From positions 54,552,244 through 54,616,243 of the forward strand of contig OY754327.1 of assembly GCA_963573305.1 (NCBI GenBank): a DNA stretch of 64,000 nucleotides. The letters are read 5' to 3'. The translations under genes and the position numbers were made by a program. Positions 22,247 to 32,838 of this stretch are shown one piece after another. This stretch comes from Pyrrhosoma nymphula (taxonomy: Eukaryota; Arthropoda; Insecta; Odonata; Coenagrionidae). The notes under the pieces were generated by a model. That model saw only the letters and a program-made list of their open reading frames with translations. It did no database searches and was not told where the DNA came from. How positions within the stretch are numbered: position 1 is the first letter of the stretch; each line of letters opens with the position of its first letter.

Positions 22247-24020
22247 GTCTAGAAATACTCAACGGATTTGTATTACTGCTGAGGAAAAAAGATGTTATGC
22301 ATCACTCTTCAATGAATGTCAATACGTTTTTTATTACATACTAATATATTAGATGAGTTAAAAAGATTAATATAGTTAAGAAATGGTCCACCAATGCCTG
22401 AGACTTACGCATGGTGGATGGCCAATTACTTAGCAAGAATTGTACGAAATGATTTAAAAAAATAGTAATGCGTGTGTCAATATTTCTCTTATAATACCGA
22501 AAATACGAGTTAGGCCGATTTTCTGTTGTTAGAGGAAATATGGCCGATACCCATGAAAATATCAATCATAAGTGTGCAGGAGAAATTAAAATGACAATAA
22601 GTTTCAGTTCAAACCTGCGAAAATTTTCAAATTTATGCGTGAAACTGTCTGACATGAAAAAACCTGTTTTTACTCGACCACTGTAATTTCAGCATCGTAG
22701 GGCCGGCTGGAGTTCGGAACGGTGATCCGTCTATTCGTTTGAAAGCTGTTGCCCCTGCTTGTGAGTGGCAGACAGTAAGTGAGAAATTACTACAGCCGAT
22801 TAATCACTTTATAATGAATTCATATCACTACTACTCAAATTAAAGTGATTGTTTCAAGAGTCACGCAAGTTCATCAATTAAATTAACCAGGTCTCCTCCA
22901 AACCACCCAAATTCATGGAACTCACGGTATCACCTGTCTCATCACCAAATTCCCATCGCCAAGATGGAGGAAGGAGAGAAGTCACATTGAGGAACATGAA
23001 ATGTACTTCGGGAAGTCCTTTCTATTTACGTATTAACGGAATACATGGTAAAAATGTTTAATTGCTCACAAAAGTGGCGCAGACATTTGACATTTGATAC
23101 CAAATTACATTTCACTGAATTAAAATATTGTCAAATATTTTCTAGCTACATATAAACCAATGAAATTATGTGAAAGGCATGAAAGTATATTATAATTGGC
23201 GCCGGCGAGTTACGCAACCCTCAATGGTAAGGTGACGTTTTGTTGTCTACCTATGCCAAAACGATGCAAGACAGCCCATTGCGCAAGCATATTATAGCAA
23301 AGTTAAGGTACACAACTATTGATTATAATGCTCATATTTAATTAAAAATTATTTAAACAGTTATTACATTTATATCAAACCAGATCAGAAACTGATATTC
23401 GTAGACCAGGTTCATATTAATATGGCAAATTTTAATAATCAGGGAAAGCCACCAATATAGTCTTATTGGCGAGTGTTAAATTACAAATTACAGCGAGATG
23501 TATTGTTTTATCATTGTCAACAAGCATGTCAGTTATTTAATTATAATTCTATTGAACTCGCACATAAGGTAGGCCTTTATGGAAGTTATGTAATTTTTTG
23601 TAACACCAGCGGGCATCTAGAAACAAGAGCAGCCCCTAGATTAACACCTGTATTCTTAACATTAAATATGGATGAAATCTCCTAGACGCAATAAATTAGT
23701 TACGAAAAAGTGCAGATAGAAAGGAAGTGGGTAGAAAATAAGTTTTTTGCAATAAAAACATATCTATTCGGAATAGGTACCCCGTATCCAATAATCTTTT
23801 TGAGGGAAAAAGAACCAAGTCAACATTTAGGTCAACTCCTTTCCACCGTATCTGGCAACAATAGAATATGTTATCCCCCAGTACGTTATCGTATTCACAA
23901 GAGGTCGCAAATTTGTCAAGCGAAACTTTTAACAACAGTCTTTACTCCGGTACACATCCGATTCAACGTGGTCGCGACCCATTTTTATTTTTTTTAAGAA
24001 TTTACCGTGGCTGAGAAGTT
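22247..24020. other. Intergenic DNA, nothing recognised
   Basis: Frames at 22341-22565, 23473-23685 and 23696-23997 have no recognisable domain. No RNA or repeat was identified. Confidence 0.5.
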
Positions 24021-24027
24021 AGCTGCG

Positions 24028-24046
24028 CTCTCTCTCTCTCTCTCTC
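24028..24046 (+). repeat. CT microsatellite
   Basis: About nine CT units followed by pyrimidine-rich sequence that continues to about 24250. Confidence 0.9.
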
Positions 24047-24281
24047 ATGGAACCTTGCCAACAAACTCCGGACATTTTCCATAAAACCTATAAAGGTATG
24101 TAAGAGTGCAACGTCACAAACTTCATCACACTGCCCTCTGCCGTCTGCCTCCATCTCTCCCCCGACCTCCTCCTTCTAAACTGGAATTCTGCTCTCTCTG
24201 TACCTTTTCAAGTCCTCTCAACCGATCAAGCGCCGTCATCCTAGGGGGATCCATTGGGCGCCCATTATGATGCAGTAGCTT

Positions 24282-24430
24282 TCCGGCTTTTTTAACCGTT
24301 CAGTTTTTTTATTTCATTTTTTCCAAGTAAGCTGCTGTCTCCCTTTCGCTCTCTCTCTCTTATCTCTTGATCGCTCAAATATCTTTTTTTCTCTGTTTCA
24401 CTCAAAAACTGTCTCTCCGCCTCTGCGTCA
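24282..24430 (+). repeat. Segmental duplication, unit A
   Basis: Aligns in the same direction with 25250-25395. Shared blocks in order are AGCTTTCCGGCTTTTTT (AGCTTCCCGGTTTTTT in unit B), CAACTGTTTATTTTTTTC-like, GTCTC-CTC, TCGCTCA, ATCTTTTTTTCTCTGTTTC and AAAA-TGTCTCTCCGC. The two units start about 970 bp apart. The duplicated part covers the beginning of the pyrimidine-rich tract in unit B. Confidence 0.7.
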
Positions 24431-25249
24431 ATCTTCGGATTCTATATTACAACTTTGAAATTCACTCAATAGTGGATTGGGACAGCACCTTCCCCTATGC
24501 CTCATGTGGATTACCAGTTTCTGTTAATCAAAATAACGGAAACCTTGCGTCATGCTCATGGTCGGGTAAATTTGTATACGGAAGAGCTAAAACTGTCCGT
24601 CACAACTATTAAAAAGTTATAAAGATATGTGGCATTATTTTTTCGAGAAAATAAGTTTTGAGGCAGTATTATAACAAGTTATAATACCAACTGCTCAATA
24701 TATGTCCACCTTTTAATGAATTGTAATTCCCGTGACTTTTAAAGAGTTAATTCACAAAATGGTGATTATTTATTCATTAAACAAAATAAACATAGTTCCG
24801 GATTTACACCCTCTGTTTAACGTTAACCACAAGATGACGTAGCCTTTTACATAACTTAATGTTAACTGAGAGTCTGGGTTTGGTATATAATATTAGACTG
24901 CTGGTTTGGTGAGGTGAGCATTATGGATGTGAGAACGTACTAACTTGGGTTTAAATGATGATAGAAAGCATTTAGGTAACAATAGATTATACGAGACTTC
25001 TATGAAGATGGGATTCAAAAGCTGGTTCTACGATACGATAAGTGTCTTAACATTAGTGGAAATGAAGTAGAAAGTAGATTAAGGTACATGCTATCATGTA
25101 AAAATAAAATTGTTAAGAAAAGTATACTTGTTTTTTTAGCAGTACTTACTTTAAAAACACGTATCGTAAAAATCGAGCTTAATCATAATAAAATTTAGTA
25201 AAATTTAAATATACTATGAGTATTTTAATACAATATTATTGTTTTAGCT
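24431..25249. other. AT-rich DNA between the duplicated units
   Basis: No gene or element recognised. Confidence 0.55.
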
Positions 25250-25825
25250 TGTTAGCTTCCCGGTTTTTTCAACTGTTTATTTTTTTCTTTTTTTTTAATA
25301 ATTGTCTCTCTTACGTTTGCTCGCTCATACATCTTTCTTTTTTCCTCTCTGTTTCTCTCTCATAAAAAGTCTCTCCGCTTCCTTTTACATCATCCCTCTC
25401 AAACCGCGACTTCATTCGTCGCTCCCGACCTCGCTGATCGGAGCTCCCTCCGTGCACAAGTCCTCTTTCTCCCCCTCCCATCCCTTCCTCTTCCTTCGCC
25501 ACCCCCTCCCCCCTCCCCCTTGCGACCCAACCAGCGCCCTCTCAACCCCCTCGACCTCGCCCTTCATCCTCTTCCATCGATCTCCACTCTCGGTCGCTCT
25601 TCTCTTGTTCCCCTTTCATCTCCTACTCTCCCTCGCACCTCCTCCTTCCAACATTCCCCTCTCACTGTTCCGTTCTTCTTCCTCATTCCTCTCAAATCTC
25701 TCGCCTCCTCTTCTCTCACGTCCCTCATCGTTACGTTCACTTTCGTTACAATCCACCTCTCTTAGTTCTCAGAACCCCTCCCTTCTCCTCATGGCTTATT
25801 CCTCTTCAGTCCTTTGCTCATAAAA
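25250..25825 (+). repeat. Segmental duplication, unit B, running into a long pyrimidine tract
   Basis: The first ~145 bp match unit A at 24282-24430. The rest is one of the strongest pyrimidine tracts of the window, mostly C and T on the plus strand to 25820. The 173-codon frame at 25302-25823 is serine-, leucine- and proline-rich throughout and open because pyrimidine-only codons cannot be stops; I do not regard it as a gene. Confidence 0.65.
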
Positions 25826-26180
25826 GAGAAAAGTGTCGCTGAGATATTGATGATGTAAGAGACTAGACTTCTGGTCCCTTTACATGGAGCCCAGTTATTT
25901 GCGAATGCTTGTCATAAAATTACACCTTGTTCGCAAGGTTTTCCTATTGAGGTTGTAAAAATATGCCCAGATTAAAAAAACCTCATTACTGTTCGCAATT
26001 GATGCTGTTACTATTAGATCAGAGATAAATGAAAGAGGAAATAGTTGCTGAGATTTTGATGAGGTACGAGAGTAAATGTATCACCAAATTGCACTGATTA
26101 ATTCATTTTAATGTAATATTTATTTTAAAACATACAACTAATATCCGATTTTTCAATTGGTGATGTAAAAAAATACCCAC
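25826..26180 (+). repeat. Diverged tandem duplication
   Basis: A segment starting AGAGAAAAGTGTCGCTGAG (25826) recurs as AGAGGAAATAGTTGCTGAG (26034), both followed by AT-TTGATGA-GTA-GAGA and, further on, by similar TTGRKGWTGTAAAAA-ATRCCCA blocks (25952 and 26160). Period is about 208 bp. Confidence 0.5.
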
Positions 26181-27065
26181 TGCTTTTCAAAATTATTGAA
26201 GTTCAACCCTTTGATGAGATTGGCATATTAAATGGCGATCTGAGGTTAAATGAAATCCGCTTCTGGAAGGGCATTGATTCAAAAATACAAAATTATGTGG
26301 GTAAGTTTTTAATAAGTGTGGTTGAACAAATTTTATGCAAAAATAATAAATCCCACAAACACTTCCAGAATAAGAGATCATTCGGCATGTTGGGGCACAT
26401 TAACGAAGCCGACTTTTTTGGCGAATATTGATCAATGTTAATTTAGTATTTAATATATCCGATTGCGTGTTATTAATCTCAGTTTTTTAGGAAATAACTT
26501 TGTCTTCTTTTGGAATAAAAGAATCTACCAGGAAATATATTTTGACCTATTATAGTAAAATCAGTGATGCCAAGTATGGGTGTAATTAATCAACCCAGTG
26601 ACTTGTGCATGTCGTTTGTACATTTAATACGACTTATGTGCTTTGTTGCTCTATGGTCCCAAAGCATTTTTCACACAGAATCTACGAGTTGAGTGCATAT
26701 TAGAAGCATAGGAACGAAGATGGAGTTGAAGAAGTTTTCCTCCGTTATTCTCCTAATATCATTTCCAATCCTTATGAACACCTTACTAGACAACTTTCTT
26801 CATATAAGAACTCCTCCCTAATTTTTGTTTTTCTTTACGCTACGATATGGATGCTCACCAACGCATACACATTCAAATAATAACTCATGCTTCTGGATGC
26901 AACACACCGCCAAGATTGGCTTTGATTGACCTGAGGGTCTAGCATCGCAATGTATATGCACACAAAGCATTTGCGGAGCTGCATTACAGAATCAAGGGAT
27001 TATCAAGCGAAGAGAAAGAAGACCAATCGATGAAAAAGTGAGAGAGAGGTGCTAGTTTACTCAGG
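26181..27065. other. Intergenic DNA, nothing recognised
   Basis: No gene or RNA recognised. The last part may be the decayed upstream coding region of the LINE fragment that follows, but I cannot show it. Confidence 0.5.
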
Positions 27066-27455
27066 TTAGGCTACATCTCGAATGCGTAGAGAATTTTTGA
27101 CACTTCACAGAATGATTTGATTCGCGAAGTAAATATAATACAAAGAAAAGCCGTATACTTCGTTAAAAACTGCTCCTAGCTAACGGAAAGTACCACACAG
27201 CTTACGGAAGGCCTATGTTGTGAGCCGTCGGAGACTCGGAGGCTACACGCTAGGCTTATATTAATTGAAAACGTCAGATCAGGCGAGTTTCAGTACGACA
27301 CGTAGGCTATTGTTTGGACCCCACGCTATATCACTAGAACTGATAGAAGCGACAAAATAAGTGAGATACACTGCCGAACATATGATAGGCATAAAAATTC
27401 CACCTTTCCACGCACTATTAGTGATTATAGAAAAACCAGCGTGACGTTAGCATAA
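27066..27455 (+). pseudogene. Non-LTR retrotransposon ORF2, C-terminal end
   Basis: In one frame ending at TAA 27453-27455 the translation reads RIFDTSQNDLIREVNIIQRK, AVYFVKNCS, then TQLTEGLCCEPSETRRLHAR and LILIENVRSG, and ends with HKNSTFPRTISDY. This follows the region downstream of the reverse transcriptase in Jockey/CR1/I-type LINEs, where a WDP-type motif, a QRKA-ARFV block, a SVT-L-RR-RL block and a YK-SFFPRTI block close the protein. Stops at 27087, after CS, and after YDT show it is dead. The reverse transcriptase domain itself is not seen upstream, so the copy is 5'-truncated. Confidence 0.75.
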
Positions 27456-27550
27456 GGAACATTGTATACCTACATTTAATTTACAACATCACGTCTGTCC
27501 TCTACCTTCTCCTTTTCCCCATTCCCTCCCCTTCCATGGCTGGTGTCTTA

Positions 27551-27600
27551 CAACCCCCTGCCACACCCCTCTGCGGTACGCAAAGAAGTATGTATATATG
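27551..27600 (+). repeat. Dispersed repeat, partial copy (CCACACACCCTTGAGG family)
   Basis: ACAACCCCCTGCCACACCCC matches the start of the family consensus; the remainder diverges. Short and therefore uncertain. Confidence 0.35.
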
Positions 27601-27719
27601 AGTCGCATGAGGGAGAGAGCAAGGCCGACTCCGTCTGAAAAGGGATTTCCGTCCATCCACCAGTCGTTTTTTATATAAGAGATGGCATTGTTATCCGACA
27701 ATGGAATCTGAAAAAGATG

Positions 27720-28130
27720 GTGGACAGCGAAAGAGACAGGAAACACGAATTAGAAATGGGGAAATACAAAGGGTGGAGACAGAATTAAAGGAGGTGAGAG
27801 ATGAGAGCAGGATAGAGACGAGAGGAAGGGAGAGAACAAGAGAATCCCGGCTGGAGAACGTTTAGAGGTCGCTTCGGCTTGTGCGAACCGTGTTTACGGA
27901 ACCGAGAGAGGTTTGTATGGAGGAAGAGGAACATGGGCAGATGCGGGGGGAGGGATATCTGAATGGGAGGTTTGGGGAGATGGGAGTTTGAGGACTCGAG
28001 GACGGATTTTGAGGCAACGGGAGATTTGGAGTCAAGAGAGAAGAGAGTGGAAAGGGACTGAATGAAGGAAGGAGATAAACGCGATAGCGCAAAGGAGGAT
28101 GGGAGGGGGATTATTATCATTTCTTTTCCT
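27720..28130 (+). repeat. Purine-rich tract
   Basis: G- and A-rich on the plus strand for about 400 bp, preceded by a small pyrimidine block at 27490-27540. The 111- and 76-codon minus-strand frames are low-complexity Pro/Ser/Leu sequence and are taken as composition effects. Confidence 0.6.
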
Positions 28131-29290
28131 TCTCCGCGGAATGAAATATCGAAAGAGATTTTTATCGATAAATTTTCGTGGTGAAGGGATTCGGAAAAGG
28201 GGAACTTTTCGGCGGGGTAGATTTAGCGTGTTCTTTGAAGTTTTTATCAGTCCCCAAGGTTTTCAGAGCATCCTTCTCATTCCGCCGTCGGCTTGCATTG
28301 TACAGCCGTGATGAATAGGCTTCATTTCTCCCTCAATCGGTAAGATTTCATGGTCTGCAGTTGCTAATGCCTCGGTCAAGACTTTTTTTTATCCCTCGGA
28401 ACTTCAAAAGCTTTCCAGAGTCGAGAGAGTTTAGGAGTAGGTTAAGACATGATATGCAAATCTGGCAGAAAATTTCTATTTCAAGCATAAGAAAAAGAAT
28501 GGCAGCGTATTGTTAGGATTGTCGTTATAATTTATTTTTAATTTGATAAACAACTGATGTACATGTAGAAAAATGTTAATATAGGAGATAGCGAATTTAA
28601 TTAACTGGCAACTGGATAGTCATATTTGTTAGTGCATACACTAAAATTTCCATTTTAGTGTATTACTACTCCGCAAGGAACCATGTTATAGAATTTGCTC
28701 ACAAATTTGGAATTAATAGTCAACTACTTGTAATTCCATCGCTGACCTGGAAGCAGAGAGCTTTTAGAGAAAACCAGCAGGAGGAGATAGAAATTTCTCT
28801 AGCAAAACGGAGCTAAAATATTATGTATGCACCTCTTACAAATATTTCACAGAATTTATATGTAGGCCACAATCACACCTCAGTAGCATAAAACATAATA
28901 ACCCTATTTTTTGTTAGTTTTTTCGAATATAGCATTGAGTCGAAGGAAAAGATGGAACATATTTGAGGAAGTCTGGCGAGGAAGTCTCGCTTAGGTTTTG
29001 GATTAATGCCGTCCAAATATGCCGTAAGTAATTTTTAAACTAAACTCCTTTTGATGGTATATCATTTGGCAAAGACATACTCTCTCTCCTTATCCAATCA
29101 TCACTGATCACCAAAAAAAGATAGGTTTTTCTATAATTCTCCATTAAACTCTCATATCAGCGAAATTCCCTGCTCCATGTTTTTCCATTTATCTTCGTTT
29201 TTACATCCTAAAAATCATTTTCCTGACAAATTCCTCCCACGGTATTATTTAGTGATTTTTTCCATTCTTTGTTCCAGATATTATGATTTC
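28131..29290. other. Intergenic DNA, nothing recognised
   Basis: No gene, RNA or repeat recognised. Confidence 0.55.
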
Positions 29291-29310
29291 AAGTCAACAG
29301 ATCAACTGAT

Positions 29311-29440
29311 CAGGCCACATCTTCAGATCAACTGATCTGAAGATGTGGCCTGCATTGGCTACGAAACGTCATCGTAAAGATAAACCGACGCAGCTTTGCC
29401 CGAAAAACATGGAGACACCAGCATAATGATTAATAACTTT
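29311..29440 (+). mobile_element. Penelope-like terminal repeat fragment with perfect hairpin
   Basis: A perfect 20-bp inverted repeat (29311-29330 and 29333-29352, two-base loop) starts CAGGCCACATCTTCAGATCA. The right arm belongs to a module CTGAAGA, T, GTGGCC, loop, GGCTAC, GAAA, CGTC (29337-29370) in which GTGGCC and GGCTAC pair over six positions with one G-U. Downstream to about 29430 runs a sequence with GCTTTGCCCGAAAAACATGG. Ends of this style accompany Penelope-like retroelements in arthropods, which are known to carry hammerhead motifs. No reverse transcriptase or GIY-YIG coding sequence is present. Assignment to that class is an inference. Confidence 0.5.
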
Positions 29441-29480
29441 ACATGATGTATGTTACCATTTTAATTTTTTCCAGTTGAAT

Positions 29481-29740
29481 CGAAGGGGTTGAGGAAAAAT
29501 AGTGCCAACCATCATTTTGAGGTTTAGAGATATACAATACTTAAACTTTGACTAAATCCATAAATCACAGGTTAGCAAAATTAACCAAGTGAAATTCACC
29601 AATTTCAAGGTTAGATGTATACGTGTTGTAATGCACTACAAAAGAACAACATAAAATTCAATGCAAACACTTTTTTCTTTTTTATTACAAAAAAAACAGA
29701 AAAATGATGGTTGTAACTATTTTTCTCCAACCCCTTCAAT
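29481..29740. mobile_element. MITE with about 45-bp terminal inverted repeats
   Basis: The left end reads CGAAGGGGTTGAGGAAAAAT then AGTGCCAACCATCATTTT; the right end, read inward, TGAAGGGGTTGGAGAAAAAT then AGTTACAACCATCATTTT. About 33 of 38 positions agree. The 260-bp interior is AT-rich and non-coding. No clean target duplication is visible, so the superfamily is open; an AATATA on the right could be a worn TA site. Confidence 0.7.
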
Positions 29741-30940
29741 ATAACATTTTATTTTATGAGCAAATTTGATTAAAGTATGATAAGAACAAGCAACATAGTA
29801 ATTTTAGGTGTTTCAAATTTCTTTGTGCCACACTTGTATTCAATAACCATAGATATTTAGAGCAGACAACTTTCATTTCTTCTTTAATAAGAATACTGTT
29901 TGCAACAGATATTCAGTGGAGTTATTTGATAAAAGGGCCACATAAAGGAAAAAGTGGTTTTACAATTTTGAGAACATCAGCCTGCTTTCTAAAGGGGAAC
30001 AGTGCCCAAATCAAAATTTTGGCACTCCTTCCTCCAGTTCGCTAATTACATTTTCTCTCCCGTTTCTACCCCAGCCCTTCTCTCCTTTCCTCACGCGTTT
30101 ACCCAATTATCCTTTTTCTCTCTCTTTTATGGCACCTTCCCAAACACTACGCTTTTCCTCAGTTCCCTACGAACCACCTTCTCGGTCTGGAATCTTCCCC
30201 TGGCATTGCCTTCTCACGATTTCGACTCTGTCTGAAATACTCAAGGGAAATGGTAAGGAAATGAGAAATCCGAAGAGGATGGAGCATAAAGTAGTCGAAT
30301 AAAATGAGCTTACAGAAGAATATCTGATGAAATGGGCTTATAAAACAAGGGAAACGGATTCGGTTTCACTGCGTTATTCGCACAGCCGTATTCGCATACG
30401 TAGTCCTATGGAACTTACCGTAGTGGTACTTATTTTTATTCAACGTGATTCGGCGGCTAAGATCATTTCGCACATACTGTCTGCCACTTGCAGACAGGAG
30501 CAACATTACTTAGACGCTTATCAAAATCAAGCCTCCAAATTAGAGCTGAGTCCAACGATCGGGAACCGGTGTTTCCACCGTGGCAGGCCGTTGCCGACGG
30601 TAGACGATGACTAAATTGTATTTTATGATGGTATTAATAACATATTTTTACGAAACCTGACATACTATGGTAGACCAGGTCAAGAGAACAAAATTAGCGA
30701 ACTGCACTGCATAACGGACAGATTTAAAATTTAATTTTTCCCGCGAACAACAAGAGGACATTACAGCTACCAGTAAGACCTTTGACTAGGTTTGTCAATC
30801 GGTAGTGTAGCTAGTAATTTCCAACTTTGGTGGCATACCTATAATTTAGCGCATGTTAATAAATTTTCACCTACTGAAAAGTATTTGCAAAAATGCACCA
30901 ATAGCTTCATTAACTTTATTAGGGTATAAAGTATTGCATG
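29741..30940. other. Intergenic DNA, nothing recognised
   Basis: A pyrimidine-rich patch lies at 30020-30220 and a 95-codon GTG/ATG frame at 30327-30614 of unknown meaning. No element recognised. Confidence 0.5.
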
Positions 30941-31020
30941 TTGGTGATGAATCACACTCTACCACAGGTACTTCCTCAAGTTGGAGGGAGGTGGCTTTCA
31001 GGGTTTTATTTAGATAGAGA
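30905..31020 (+). repeat. Dispersed repeat, diverged copy (CCACACACCCTTGAGG family)
   Basis: CTTCATTAACTTTATTAGG, CACTCTACCACAG, CCTCAAGTTGGAGG and GGTGGCTTTCAGGG with a TTTTATTTAGATAGA end align in order with 7955-8056. An insertion interrupts the core. Confidence 0.45.
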
Positions 31021-31414
31021 AGTGTTTCAATTTAAGTGTGAATCCGTCCCACCATGTCACGCCTTAGACCACGAATTAGATACTAAAATTTTTGGCTTAT
31101 TGAAGAATTATGAGCTCTTTGTGGTGTAGTATATATACAATTAGACCGCTAAGACAAATTTCAGAGATTATTATCTTTACGGAGCAGGAAACTATCTGAT
31201 TTATTACCCAAGCACCGAGTCTAAAATTACTTTAATACCTATCGAATTTATCCAGCTAAAATTGCAGAACAATAATTTTTAATAAATATTTAATGGTCCG
31301 TATTTGCGGTGTCTGGGTAACATTGGGCGGGAACAAATCGTGGTGATATACAGTAATATTGATGGACTAATATGTACTAGGATTTTATAATACCACATAG
31401 GATATCTCTGCTGA

Positions 31415-31732
31415 CACTGCTCTACATTCCAAACACGTCAAAGCCATGGAACAACAATCGTTGTCTTTACGCTAATTGTTAGCTCATTTAATGTCAACTC
31501 TCGTTTTTCGGATGATTTCTGCTGTGTAAGGTATACTAAAGACACTTCACTCCGGCTTGAAGAGGACTCCATGAACGGAGGCGAAACGACTATCCAGAAT
31601 GCCAACCTAAGCGAAAGAATCCTGGGAAAGGGAACCTTCATCAGAGCACTAATTTTATTTGTTCTTGCTGAGTTGACCAGAGCTCCAAGATCTCCCGGAG
31701 CTGCGGCATTCCTTACCACCCTCACTGTATGA
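31415..31732 (+). CDS. Stretch open on both strands, unrecognised
   Basis: The plus strand has an open stretch of 105 codons between stops (31412 and 31730) without an early ATG; the minus strand has a 95-codon frame over the same bases. The plus frame reads GTTIVVFTLIVSSFNVNSRF early on and later NANLSERILGKGTFIRALIL. Composition is not low-complexity. I recognise neither reading. It could be an exon fragment of a host or mobile gene. Confidence 0.15.
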   Translation, partial: HCSTFQTRQSHGTTIVVFTLIVSSFNVNSRFSDDFCCVRYTKDTSLRLEEDSMNGGETTIQNANLSERILGKGTFIRALILFVLAELTRAPRSPGAAAFLTTLTV

Positions 31733-32783
31733 ACTTTTATCCCTTTAAAGTCAATAGATACGGATAAACCTTTTTCAGAAGCCTATTGCGCTCAGAATTA
31801 TGGTGAATTAGGTCTTAAAATTTTTTTTTTAATTAAGCTAAATATAAGACAAAACAATCTCATTTATTTTGATCGACACATTTTTACACAATAGAACGTT
31901 CTGCCATAACAGCAAGTAATATTATTCCCACGAGTTTGGTTAGGATATAACTAATGGGTGTGCTAAATTGAAAAATGCTGAACGCTTATTTTGATAATTG
32001 ATAATTTCTCTTTTGCTTTCAAGAAGTATGCGAAGCAAGGTAGTATCATCTCTTTTTTTCAAAAACCACTGCAGATGAAACATGCTCACGGAGAAAGAAT
32101 TTTTATTCTCGTAACGATTGATAACAGTATCATTCAAACGACAAATTTAAAAGGTAGGATTTCAAACTTGCTAAAATTCACGCACACGAAAAAATCACTC
32201 AAGAATCCTTAGGTATTCTCGCCCAATGTTAATGGCATCCTTTTTCCCTCATTCTCTTCCATCTGACGTCATGTGGTTCGTCCAACCCTCAAAATATCAT
32301 CTGCTGATTTACTGTTCAGTTGATTATCTAAATTCAATTTTTCAGTTTTTTTCCGCGTTTCTATGGCTCGTCATGATAAGTTGACGTTTCAAGTTGCAAA
32401 AGTTTAAAATGCCATTTTCCCGTGAACGATGATTATTTCCCCGAAAACTATAGTGGTTGCCAGTAAAACTTTATAATTAAGGTGTTCGTTAGTTAATTCG
32501 ATTTGCTGCAATATGCTTGTTTCCAAATCGGCTACGTAGTATAAAATTCACGTCTCACATGCTCCCTGTATAACTCTACGCACCTCAATCGCACCTCAGT
32601 CGCATCTCTACGCACTCCTGTAGTCGCAAAATACATTAATACTCATTGTCTTTGTGATATTGTTAGAATACATTGTAGACCTTGTTGGTGATGTTTCGCT
32701 TCCTGAAAGTAATTTGTAGGTTTTTATTATTACATTAATAGCCATAGTTTTATCAGCTGTTGAAGATAATGTTCATATGAAAA
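31733..32783. other. AT-rich DNA, nothing recognised
   Basis: Overlapping short frames at 31940-32212 on both strands are AT-rich and unremarkable. Confidence 0.55.
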
Positions 32784-32838
32784 CCCATCCTCTATCACAC
32801 ACCCTTGAGGTGGCTTGAAGGGTATTATGTAAAGGTAG
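32784..32838 (+). repeat. Dispersed repeat (CCACACACCCTTGAGG family)
   Basis: ATCACACACCCTTGAGGTGG, CTTGAAGGGTATTATG and TAAAGGTAG match the copy at 8001-8056 closely. It overlaps the end of a 164-codon minus-strand frame (32730-33224), which shows that this frame is not a real gene end. Confidence 0.6.

Noticed and set aside
25302..25823. 173-codon frame on the plus strand
   Set aside because: Ser/Leu/Pro low-complexity text from a pyrimidine tract, where stop codons cannot occur on this strand.
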